From NCBI GenBank assembly GCA_023430325.1, contig JAEZAU010000165.1, positions 1-10,779 on the forward strand: a stretch of DNA of 10,779 nucleotides. Direction: 5' to 3'. Below are positions 1 to 6,097 of this stretch, piece after piece; within the stretch, counting starts at the first letter, position 1; each line of letters starts with the position of its first letter. The notes under the pieces are model-generated. The model did not search any database, had not been told where the DNA came from, and was given only the letters and a program-made list of their open reading frames with translations. This DNA comes from Bacteroidota bacterium. GTDB lineage: Bacteria; Bacteroidota; Bacteroidia; Flavobacteriales_F; PHOS-HE28. Position numbers and translations under genes: made by a program.

Positions 1-1004
1 TCCGATCGGAAGACACGGTCACCGGTATTCAAGATCCCCGGACATCTGATCACGGTGATCCGAGGTGAACGCACACGTGTGCCGATCACGAATTCAGGGT
101 TCCACCATCCGATATCGGACAACGTCAGCTGGCCGGAGAGGTATACGATCACCGGCGCACCCATCGGGCCGTTCCAATAAACATTGCGCAATACCACGGC
201 CGCTTTCGGCGGCATGTTCACATGGATCGATGCCTTGCGTACGCGGTGTTCCACATGGAAATTCTCCAAAGTGAACGATTTCACCACAGGATTCCGCGCC
301 GGAACCGTATCAGAAGCAGAGGCGCTCAGGTACAGGTCCCGGTCGGCCGCTTCACCTTCCGAGATACAATCGCTCATGCGCACACCGCCGCTGTGGAGCA
401 CCGCAAACGCATTGGTGGTGGTGCGCGAGGAATACACCCGGCATTGTTCCAGCACCGTACTGTTGCTCTGGCTGTTGGTCACCGTGGCGCCCGGCCAATC
501 AGCTGTACGCACTACGATGCCCTGCTTTGCCGGTGCAGTGACCAGTACGTTCTCGATCCGCGTCATCAGGCAGAATCGCAGATCGATCGCGATCTCCGTC
601 TGGTTGCGGAACCGGCAGTTGCTGATGATGCTGCCCAGGCTCGCTTTCAGGTCCACACCTTTGCGGCCGCCTTCCACCGCTGCAAAGTCCTTTATCACAT
701 AGCGGCTGCCGATGCGTCTTTCAGCATCTTTCTGGTCGTTGATCTTTCGTGTGAAGCCGTTGGAGTTCGGGCCGAGCTTCAAGGTCGCACCTTTCCCGTC
801 GATCACCAGCAAAGTGACATCTGGCAGAAGGATATCGCCTTCGGAAGTATAGGCGTTGGAGGCCGAGAAGGAGAGGTAGGTGGCATCGGACGGCAGCGAA
901 GCAAAAAAGCGCCCCACATCTCCAGCGGGTACCACGTATTCCTTCGCATCAACACGAGCGAAGAGCAGGATGGTGCCGATAAGGGCGAGCGCAAGTTTCT
1001 GCAT
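1..1004 (-). CDS. Secreted parallel beta-helix protein (C-terminus cut by window edge)
   Basis: The minus-strand frame is open from an ATG at 1004 to the window edge, about 334 codons without a stop. The protein begins MQKLALALIGTILLFARVDA, a clear signal peptide with likely cleavage after VDA (residue 20), so it is exported. The rest has short repeating strands with regularly placed small, Asn and hydrophobic residues (for example LKASLGSIISNCRF, LRFCLMTRIENVLV, LHSGGVRMSDCISEG). This pattern is typical of right-handed parallel beta-helix (pectate-lyase-like) folds. No catalytic motif could be assigned, so the role may be polysaccharide binding or cleavage, or purely structural. The start is supported by the signal peptide and by the TGATG junction: its A is the last base of the stop codon of the upstream T9SS gene, which suggests translational coupling. 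The C-terminus, where a T9SS sorting domain might lie, is outside the window. Confidence 0.8.
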   Translation of the reverse strand, partial: MQKLALALIGTILLFARVDAKEYVVPAGDVGRFFASLPSDATYLSFSASNAYTSEGDILLPDVTLLVIDGKGATLKLGPNSNGFTRKINDQKDAERRIGSRYVIKDFAAVEGGRKGVDLKASLGSIISNCRFRNQTEIAIDLRFCLMTRIENVLVTAPAKQGIVVRTADWPGATVTNSQSNSTVLEQCRVYSSRTTTNAFAVLHSGGVRMSDCISEGEAADRDLYLSASASDTVPARNPVVKSFTLENFHVEHRVRKASIHVNMPPKAAVVLRNVYWNGPMGAPVIVYLSGQLTLSDIGWWNPEFVIGTRVRSPRITVIRCPGILNTGDRVFRS

Positions 1005-2635
1005 CAACGGCCAATGATCACCCTGCTGCGATGGTGCGTTCGATCGCGATCGACGCATTCGAGCAGATATGTGCCCGCAGGCAGATCGGAAACGTCCAAC
1101 CCGATCGGGGGCACCGGCCGATGGATCGAAAGCATTTCGCGCCCTTCGATCGAGATCAGCCGAAGCATTTCGATCGTTGTGGCCGGTGCGGAGATGAAAA
1201 TAAATGCATCTGCGGGCTGAGGCCAGATGGTCCATTCACCGGTATGCGCATTTATTATCCCGACGGGTGGATCGATGGTGATACAATCATTTGCCCAGCA
1301 AGTATCCTGGATGATCTCATTCCAGTACCACGCATCCACGCAAACTTCGATCGGCCCGCCAGCGGAATAGTCATGGGAGATGACCTCACCCCCGCCGGTG
1401 GCGCCATCACCAAGATCCCAGATGAACCCGTTCACCTCGAGCACACCGATCGCCGTGAACGTGTACTCCACGCCATCGTTCTCCGCCTGGATGCTCACTG
1501 AAAAGTCGGGATCGCAACCTGTGAGCGTGATCACCTGGCACACATTCGCCCAACAGGTATCCTGGAGCGACTCGTTCCAATACCAGACATCGAGACAGAC
1601 GGTGTGCGGGCCCACGGTATCGAACAGGTGGATCACATTCATGCCGGCAGCCATGGTACCATCGCCAAGATCCCACAGCCATCCGTCCATCGTATCGGGT
1701 GCAGCCGTGAAGGAGACGCCATCGGGAGTGATCTCATAGGAGAATGAGGCGGTAAGATCCGGATCGCAAGGAACACTGTCCACCACCTGGATGATCTGGC
1801 AACTGTTGCTCCAACAACTGTCACCACCAGCGATCGCCCACCAGGTACCCAGGCATACCTCATAGGTTCCGGGAACATCGAACGTATGGTCCAGTTGTGC
1901 GCCGCCTGCCACGGTGCCGTCGGAGATCTGCCAGGAATAACCCGAAGGGATCGGGGTGGAGGTTGAAACGAAGGACCAGCCGTATGGAGAAAGCTGTGTA
2001 CTTGTGAAACCGGTCTCCACGCCCGAACAATCCGAGGCCACCAGAACGATCGGCGAACAGATACTGCTGGTGCAGAATTCCTGTGAGGCATCACTCCAGA
2101 TGTAGGAGACCAGGCACGCGTTGTAGGTGGCCGCAACATCGTAGACATGGGTCACCTGCAGCCCCGATCCTTGCGAGCCGTCACCGAATTGCCAGAGATA
2201 TTCTCCCCCTGGCGGATCGGTGGTGCTGAAGAAGACGACCGTATTCTCTTCGGTGATCTCGAATTCGAAACTCGCCTGGTATTGATCGCATGTGAAACCG
2301 CTTCCTTCATCGTAGACCACCATCTGGCAGGTGGTATCGGTGCAAGTGATCATTTCGCCATCCACGTCGATCTGCGTACTGATGATGAGACACACCTCAT
2401 ACGTACCATTCACATCATAACCATGGACCGGATCCTGTGCGAAGGAGATGTTGCCATCGCCGAAATTCCATTGGTACCAAACGATCGGGCCATTGACGAT
2501 GGATGTATCGGTGAACTGGATGCCTGCCGGATCGGGGTCGTATGTGAAACCAACCTGCAGACTGTCACATGAATTCTGGGAGAACGCGGTGGCGTTGATC
2601 AGGAGGGTGAGGATGGCCGGAATGATGCGATGCAT
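1004..2635 (-). CDS. T9SS-secreted protein with five PKD-like repeats
   Basis: This 543-residue protein starts with a signal peptide (residues 1-20, ending AFSQ). Five PKD-like domains of about 85 residues follow (roughly 23-110, 116-200, 203-285, 290-373 and 374-459). Each carries the PKD hallmark: WNFGDG at 56-61, WQFGDG at 148-153, then WQISDG, WDLGDG and WDLGDG. Each ends with a conserved pair or trio of cysteines (such as DTCWANVC), probably disulfides in an extracellular protein. Residues 460-543 resemble a T9SS type A sorting domain: WTIWPQPADAFIFI, then LRLISIEGRE, then LPAGTYLLE. The protein is therefore expected to cross the outer membrane by type IX secretion and stay at the surface or be released. 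PKD domains are usually adhesive or spacer modules, and no enzymatic domain is present, so adhesion is the best guess. Repeats 4 and 5 are close in DNA and protein, indicating recent duplication. The gene overlaps the start of the downstream beta-helix gene by one base. Confidence 0.88.
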   Translation of the reverse strand: MHRIIPAILTLLINATAFSQNSCDSLQVGFTYDPDPAGIQFTDTSIVNGPIVWYQWNFGDGNISFAQDPVHGYDVNGTYEVCLIISTQIDVDGEMITCTDTTCQMVVYDEGSGFTCDQYQASFEFEITEENTVVFFSTTDPPGGEYLWQFGDGSQGSGLQVTHVYDVAATYNACLVSYIWSDASQEFCTSSICSPIVLVASDCSGVETGFTSTQLSPYGWSFVSTSTPIPSGYSWQISDGTVAGGAQLDHTFDVPGTYEVCLGTWWAIAGGDSCWSNSCQIIQVVDSVPCDPDLTASFSYEITPDGVSFTAAPDTMDGWLWDLGDGTMAAGMNVIHLFDTVGPHTVCLDVWYWNESLQDTCWANVCQVITLTGCDPDFSVSIQAENDGVEYTFTAIGVLEVNGFIWDLGDGATGGGEVISHDYSAGGPIEVCVDAWYWNEIIQDTCWANDCITIDPPVGIINAHTGEWTIWPQPADAFIFISAPATTIEMLRLISIEGREMLSIHRPVPPIGLDVSDLPAGTYLLECVDRDRTHHRSRVIIGR

Positions 2636-2645
2636 GATCGATGTG

Positions 2646-2678
2646 TGAAGTTACTGCGATCGAAATGCGCCATCACAA
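2646..2678 (-). promoter_or_regulatory. Weak promoter candidate for the PKD/T9SS gene pair
   Basis: On the minus strand TTG (2676-2678) lies 22 bp upstream of TAACTTCA (2646-2653). This partly matches the Bacteroidota consensus TTG-N17-23-TAnnTTTG, with two mismatches in the -7 box. It ends 10 bp before the ATG at 2635. The TTG overlaps the tail of the preceding terminator, so the gene pair could be transcribed independently of the tRNA and GIY-YIG unit. Confidence 0.3.
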
Positions 2679-2702
2679 CAAAGCCCCAGCTTTCGCTGAG
2701 GC
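2675..2702 (-). terminator. Intrinsic terminator after the GIY-YIG gene (copy A)
   Basis: The minus strand reads GCCTCAGC-GAAA-GCTGGGGC, an 8-bp stem with one G-T wobble and a GAAA tetraloop, followed by TTTGTTGT. The hairpin is identical to the one after tRNA-Asn at 3051-3076 but its T tract is interrupted, so it may be weaker. It is part of the duplicated tRNA 3' end segment. Confidence 0.65.
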
Positions 2703-2755
2703 TTCTGCTCCCCGGGCTGGACTTGCTCCGCAGTCCTGCGGAGCAGCGCCCCCCT
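2680..2755 (-). pseudogene. Truncated tRNA-Asn 3'-end copy with a hairpin in its T-loop
   Basis: This segment repeats the 3' part of the neighbouring tRNA-Asn and its terminator. 2680-2725 matches 3054-3100 with a single missing C, and 2744-2755 matches 3104-3115 at 11 of 12 positions. Between the matching blocks the intact copy has 3 bases (3101-3103, GTT of the T-loop on the minus strand), while this copy has 18 bases (2726-2743). Together with flanking bases these form the perfect 8-bp hairpin GCTCCGCA-GGAC-TGCGGAGC. The D-arm, the anticodon arm and the 5' acceptor strand are absent, so it cannot be a functional tRNA. The homology begins one base beyond the stop codon of the GIY-YIG gene. 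It resembles the displaced att half-site left when an element inserts into a tRNA gene. Confidence 0.8.
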
Positions 2756-2756
2756 T

Positions 2757-3047
2757 TCAAGGCTTGGTTCGTTGTTGACAGGCCGATCGATACTTTGGAT
2801 CGGTGACCAGCAATTCGATCGTTCTCCTGCTTTTTTGCTTCTTGATCCATCTTTCAAGGGACCTCGCATGGGATCGATCCGTACATTCCATTATGCACAC
2901 GACCTTCCAGTCTTTCATGTCTGCGGTTGAAGATCCTTTGAAGAAATGAGAGTTATGAAGCTGTACCCGCATGGCAGGGTCTTCGCTTTCACCGACATAA
3001 TAGCGATCGGCATCGGCTGAGTAAATGATGTAAACGTAGTGTGACAT
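2757..3047 (-). CDS. Small GIY-YIG family endonuclease
   Basis: A 96-residue protein consisting of a single GIY-YIG domain. YVYIIYSADADRYYVGES (residues 4-21) holds the two halves of the signature, here YII and YVG. A downstream Arg (MRVQLH), a conserved H and F, and the Glu in ARSLERWIKK supply the expected catalytic Arg and metal-binding Glu. It ends with the usual IKKQKS-TIELL helix. The family (UPF0213/YhbQ-like and relatives) makes DNA nicks or breaks, but the target is unknown. The gene follows tRNA-Asn on the same strand, with the tRNA terminator between them. Its ATG at 3047 is 3 bp after the T tract, and no ribosome-binding site is visible. Its stop is one base from a degenerate second copy of the tRNA 3' end. 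This context suggests a homing-like or site-targeting nuclease, which is inference. Confidence 0.88.
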   Translation of the reverse strand: MSHYVYIIYSADADRYYVGESEDPAMRVQLHNSHFFKGSSTADMKDWKVVCIMECTDRSHARSLERWIKKQKSRRTIELLVTDPKYRSACQQRTKP

Positions 3048-3050
3048 CGC

Positions 3051-3076
3051 AAAAAAGCCCCAGCTTTCGCTGAGGC
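3051..3076 (-). terminator. Intrinsic terminator of tRNA-Asn (copy B)
   Basis: The minus strand reads GCCTCAGC-GAAA-GCTGGGGC then TTTTTT, a classic intrinsic terminator 6 bp beyond the tRNA 3' end. It sits between the tRNA and the GIY-YIG start codon, so expression of the nuclease would need readthrough or its own promoter. Confidence 0.85.
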
Positions 3077-3082
3077 TTCCTG

Positions 3083-3156
3083 CTCCCCGGGCTGGACTTG
3101 AACCAGCGACCCCCTGATTAACAGTCAGGTGCTCTAACCGGCTGAGCTACCAGGGA
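3083..3156 (-). tRNA. tRNA-Asn (anticodon GTT)
   Basis: The 74-nt minus-strand sequence folds as a complete cloverleaf. The acceptor stem is TCCCTGG/CCGGGGA with one G-T pair, and the D arm is GCTC-AGCCGGTTA-GAGC. The anticodon arm is CCTGA-CTGTTAA-TCAGG with anticodon GTT, and the T arm is GCTGG-TTCAAGT-CCAGC. The discriminator base is G. CCA is not encoded and must be added post-transcriptionally. A matching promoter lies just upstream and an intrinsic terminator just downstream. Its 3' third is duplicated about 370 bp further along. Confidence 0.96.
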
Positions 3157-3175
3157 ATTTCCCGTTAAGGGACGG

Positions 3176-3206
3176 CAAAAGTAGCACCAACTGGCGATCC
3201 TGCCAA
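3176..3206 (-). promoter_or_regulatory. Promoter of tRNA-Asn (Bacteroidota type)
   Basis: On the minus strand TTG (3204-3206) is followed after 20 bp by TACTTTTG (3176-3183). This is an exact match to TTG-N17-23-TAnnTTTG. Transcription would start about 10 bp before the tRNA 5' end at 3156, which fits a short processed leader. Confidence 0.7.
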
Positions 3207-3224
3207 GCCTTCGGCCCATCTTTG
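3191..3224 (+). promoter_or_regulatory. Promoter candidate for the PfkB kinase
   Basis: On the plus strand CATCTTTG (3217-3224) matches TAnnTTTG with one mismatch, and CTG (3191-3193) lies 23 bp upstream in place of TTG. The ATG follows 29 bp later. It overlaps the divergent tRNA-Asn promoter, so the two could compete for polymerase. Confidence 0.35.
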
Positions 3225-3253
3225 CCGCTCCATTCATCTCAAGCAGACCAGTC

Positions 3254-4183
3254 ATGCAACTTGTCACAGTCGGTACCGTAGCCTTCGATCGTATCGAAAC
3301 ACCGTTCGGCACGGCGGAAAAAGTGGTCGGCGGCGCGGCCACGTACATTTCTCTTGCGGCATCGTTCTTTCTGGACAGGATGGGCCTTGTGAGCGTGGTG
3401 GGCGATGATTTTCCGCAGGAGATGCTCGATAAGCTGAGCGAACGCAACGTGGACCTTCAGGGGCTTGAGGTAATGAAAGGCCGGGAGAGTTTCTTCTGGG
3501 CTGGCCGCTACCACTATGACATGAACACGCGCGACACGCTGGAAACGCGGTTGAACGTGCTGCTCGAGCTCGATCCGAAGCTCCCGCCTGAATATCGGTC
3601 CGCGCCATACGTGATGCTCGGCAATCTGGATCCGAAGGTGCAGGCAAAGGTGCTCGATCGCATGAGCGAGCGGCCGGCGCTGGTGGTGCTCGATACCATG
3701 AACTTCTGGATGGACAGTGCTCTGGAGGATCTGAAGAACGTCATTTCGCGGGTGGACATCCTGGCGATCAACGATGCGGAGGCCCGGCAATTGAGCGGAG
3801 AACACAGCCTGGTGCGCGGCGCACAGAAGATCCTCGCCATGGGACCCAAATACCTTGTGGTGAAGAAGGGGGAGCATGGTGCATTGCTCTTCAGCAAGGA
3901 CCGGGTCTTCTTCGCACCGGCCCTTCCACTTGAGGATATCATCGACCCTACGGGGGCGGGCGATACGTTCGCCGGTGGTTTTATCGGATATCTCGCTCGC
4001 AGTGGCGATCACAGTTTCGACAACCTCAAACGCGCGATCATCGTTGGGAGTGCGCTGGCTAGTTTCTGTTGCGAAAGGTTCGGCACCGAAAGATTACTGG
4101 AGATCACACGCGAGGATATAGATCGGCGGATCCAGCAATTCGTTGAGCTGGTGGATTTTGATATCGAGTTGGTGGAGGGGTGA
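3254..4183 (+). CDS. PfkB/ribokinase-family sugar or nucleoside kinase
   Basis: A 309-residue cytosolic kinase of normal length for the family. The N-terminal strand VTVGTVAFDRI and the di-glycine hinge GGAATYISLAA (residues 26-36) are typical PfkB substrate-side features. NDAEARQLSG (173-182) is the usual N..E Mg/ATP region. DPTGAGDTFAGGF (231-243) is the second PfkB signature, with D237 as the expected catalytic base and GAG as the anion hole. The substrate (sugar, sugar phosphate or nucleoside) cannot be told from sequence alone. The ATG at 3254 begins directly at the first beta strand, and no Shine-Dalgarno sequence is visible. The gene stands alone, divergent from tRNA-Asn and convergent with uvrC 27 bp away. 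Family assignment is secure; specific function is not. Confidence 0.92.
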   Translation: MQLVTVGTVAFDRIETPFGTAEKVVGGAATYISLAASFFLDRMGLVSVVGDDFPQEMLDKLSERNVDLQGLEVMKGRESFFWAGRYHYDMNTRDTLETRLNVLLELDPKLPPEYRSAPYVMLGNLDPKVQAKVLDRMSERPALVVLDTMNFWMDSALEDLKNVISRVDILAINDAEARQLSGEHSLVRGAQKILAMGPKYLVVKKGEHGALLFSKDRVFFAPALPLEDIIDPTGAGDTFAGGFIGYLARSGDHSFDNLKRAIIVGSALASFCCERFGTERLLEITREDIDRRIQQFVELVDFDIELVEG

Positions 4184-4203
4184 TCCATGTGCATGTTGGA
4201 TCA
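4181..4203. terminator. Possible convergent-gene hairpin between the kinase and uvrC
   Basis: TGATCCA (4181-4187) and TGGATCA (4197-4203) form a perfect 7-bp inverted repeat with a 9-nt loop. It starts at the stop codon of the kinase and ends 7 bp before the uvrC stop. No T tract follows on either strand, so a termination role is only suggested by its position. Confidence 0.3.
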
Positions 4204-4210
4204 TAGGTGA

Positions 4211-6010
4211 TCACTCCGCACTGGCCAGCGCCTGCAGGACCACCTCCGCTTTCTTCGCGCCCACTTCGGCGATCACATCCTCCGGCATCGCCTCTTTGAT
4301 CCCGCGGATCGAGCCAAAACGGCTCAATAATTTTTTCGCCGTACCCGGCCCGATGCCTGGGATATCCTCCAAACCGGTCCTTACGACCCGTTTGTTCCTT
4401 CGTCCGCGATGATGTGTTATGCCGAAGCGATGTGCCTCGTTGCGCATGTGCTGGATCACTTTCAACGTCTGGCTCCGTTTGTCTATATGCAACGGATACG
4501 GATCACCGGGGAAATAGATCTCCTCCAATTTTTTCGCGATGCCAACGACAGCGATCTTCCCACGCAGATCCAGTTCTTCCAATGCTTCCAACGCTGCACT
4601 AAGCTGCCCTTTTCCACCATCGATCACGATCAATTGCGGTAGCTCTGAATTCTCTTCAAGGAGACGTTTATACCTGCGGCCCACAGTCTCCTTCATGCTG
4701 GCGAAATCATCCGGCCCCTCTACTGTTCGGACGTTGAAATGCCTGTAATCCTTGCGGCTGGGCTTTCCATCGCGGAACACCACGCAAGCGCTCACAGGAT
4801 CTGTGCCTTGTGTGTTGCTGTTGTCAAAACATTCTATGTGGCGGGGCAGATCGTTCAGGCGCAGGTCCTGCTTCATCTGTTCCAGCAATCTGGTGGTTGC
4901 GCCTTCGGGATCGGTGAGCCGTTCCTGCTTGCGCCGATCGATCATGAAGTAGCGCGCGTTCCGTTCGCAGAGCTCCAGCAGTTTTTTCTTGTCTCCACGC
5001 GTAGGAATGGTGAACGCGACACCCGGCACTTCGATCTGCGGATCGAATGGAACGATCGCTTCGGGGGCCAATTGGTGATAGCGCTGGCGCAATTCGGCGA
5101 TGGCCAGTTGCAACATCTCCGCATCACTCTCCTCGAGCCGCTGTTTCAGTTCGATCGTGATCCCGTGCACCAGTGCCCCATCTATCACACGCATGTAGTT
5201 CACATAGGCCACACCGCTTTCGCACACGTAACCGAAGATGTCCACATCGCCGATATCGGGGTTCACCACGATGCTCCTGGCGCGATAACTCTCCAGACGT
5301 TCGATCTTCTGCCGGTATTCTTCAGCGGCTTCGAACTCAAGCCTGCTGGAATGCTCGTTCATCAAGCCCTTCATCAGCTTGATGAGCCCGGTCACGCGGC
5401 CGCGGACGATCTGCCTTACCTGGTCGATGTTGGCGTTGTATTCGGCTTCCAGCTGCATGCCCTCACATGGCGCTTTGCAATTGCCGATATGGAATTCAAG
5501 GCAGCGTTTGAACTTGCCTTTTTCGATGTTCTTCGGTAGCAGGTCGTAATTGCAACTGCGCAGCTTGTACAGCTTGTGAACGAGGTCCAGCACGGTGCGC
5601 ATGGTGCGTACGCTCGCATATGGCCCATAGTACTCACTTCCATCCTCCTCCGGATTGCGCATGCCTTCCACCCGTGGAAAACGCTCGTTGCGTATGCGGA
5701 TCCAGGGAAAGCTCTTGTCATCCCGCAGCAGGATATTGTAGCGCGGCTGATGTTCCTTGATCAATGAATTCTCCAGCAGCAGCGCTTCGAACTCGGTAGG
5801 CACCAGGATAACACGCAGATCGGCGATCTTCCTCACCAGCACATTGGTCTTGCCATCGGCATGGTGCTTGGCGAAGTAGCTGCAGACGCGATGCTTCAGG
5901 TCCCGCGCCTTTCCCACGTAAAGGATATTCCCTTCTTCGTCCAGGAACTGGTATACGCCGGGCTGATGGGGCAGCAGCCGGGCCTTCTCCTTCACTTCCA
6001 GGTCGCGCAT
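4211..6010 (-). CDS. uvrC: UvrABC system protein C (excinuclease subunit)
   Basis: This 599-residue protein makes the dual incisions of nucleotide excision repair after UvrA/UvrB damage recognition. The N-terminal GIY-YIG nuclease (3' cut) shows GVYQF at 18-22, YVGKARDLKHR at 31-41 and catalytic E80 in LLLENSLIKE. Four cysteines (SCNYD, RCLEF, NCKA, PCEG) match the set reported to bind an Fe-S cluster in E. coli UvrC. A UVR helical hairpin (SSRLEFEAAEEYRQKIERLE) binds UvrB. The RNase H-like 5'-incision domain contains IECFDNSNTQGTDPVSACVVF, VIDGGKGQL and the histidine of HRFGITHHR. Two C-terminal helix-hairpin-helix motifs (DIPGIGPGTAKKLL, near 549) bind DNA. Length and domain order are normal. 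The start at 6010 gives the usual short leader before GIY-YIG. It is monocistronic, separated from the upstream T9SS gene by a strong terminator. Confidence 0.98.
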   Translation of the reverse strand: MRDLEVKEKARLLPHQPGVYQFLDEEGNILYVGKARDLKHRVCSYFAKHHADGKTNVLVRKIADLRVILVPTEFEALLLENSLIKEHQPRYNILLRDDKSFPWIRIRNERFPRVEGMRNPEEDGSEYYGPYASVRTMRTVLDLVHKLYKLRSCNYDLLPKNIEKGKFKRCLEFHIGNCKAPCEGMQLEAEYNANIDQVRQIVRGRVTGLIKLMKGLMNEHSSRLEFEAAEEYRQKIERLESYRARSIVVNPDIGDVDIFGYVCESGVAYVNYMRVIDGALVHGITIELKQRLEESDAEMLQLAIAELRQRYHQLAPEAIVPFDPQIEVPGVAFTIPTRGDKKKLLELCERNARYFMIDRRKQERLTDPEGATTRLLEQMKQDLRLNDLPRHIECFDNSNTQGTDPVSACVVFRDGKPSRKDYRHFNVRTVEGPDDFASMKETVGRRYKRLLEENSELPQLIVIDGGKGQLSAALEALEELDLRGKIAVVGIAKKLEEIYFPGDPYPLHIDKRSQTLKVIQHMRNEAHRFGITHHRGRRNKRVVRTGLEDIPGIGPGTAKKLLSRFGSIRGIKEAMPEDVIAEVGAKKAEVVLQALASAE

Positions 6011-6043
6011 CTGTTACAAAGTTCGCATCTGGCGGGGCTTTGA

Positions 6044-6074
6044 TAAAAAGAAGAGGCGCACCATGCGGTGCGCC
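6044..6074 (-). terminator. Strong intrinsic terminator after the SprB-like T9SS gene
   Basis: On the minus strand a perfect 8-bp stem GGCGCACC-GCAT-GGTGCGCC (6055-6074) is followed by TCTTCTTTTT. It lies 23 bp past the stop of the T9SS gene and isolates it from uvrC. Confidence 0.85.
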
Positions 6075-6097
6075 GCTTCCATCGGGCTATTCGGAGC

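Larger units (their letters stand above)
2680..3053 (-). mobile_element. Putative 374-bp GIY-YIG cassette at the tRNA-Asn 3' end
   Basis: One repeat copy plus one small nuclease gene forms a 374-bp unit bounded by direct repeats of the tRNA-Asn 3' end and its terminator (2680-2725 and 3054-3100). This is the geometry expected of an element that integrates at a tRNA 3' end and restores the tRNA. It is far smaller than known integrative elements and carries no recombinase, only a GIY-YIG nuclease. The boundaries could equally be placed at 2726-3100, because insertion inside a repeat cannot be located exactly. That it moves is an inference from the repeats; the repeats themselves are directly visible. 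Confidence 0.5.

Noticed and set aside
222..1220. Long plus-strand open frame (332 codons)
   Set aside because: It lies antisense to the beta-helix and PKD genes, has His/Arg-rich composition with no domain, and the minus-strand frames show signal peptides and known folds.
3239..4012. Minus-strand frame of 257 codons opposite the PfkB kinase
   Set aside because: The plus strand encodes an intact PfkB kinase with its signature motifs; the antisense frame has no domain.
4739..5539. Plus-strand open frame of 266 codons
   Set aside because: It is the complement of uvrC, whose minus-strand product is unmistakable.
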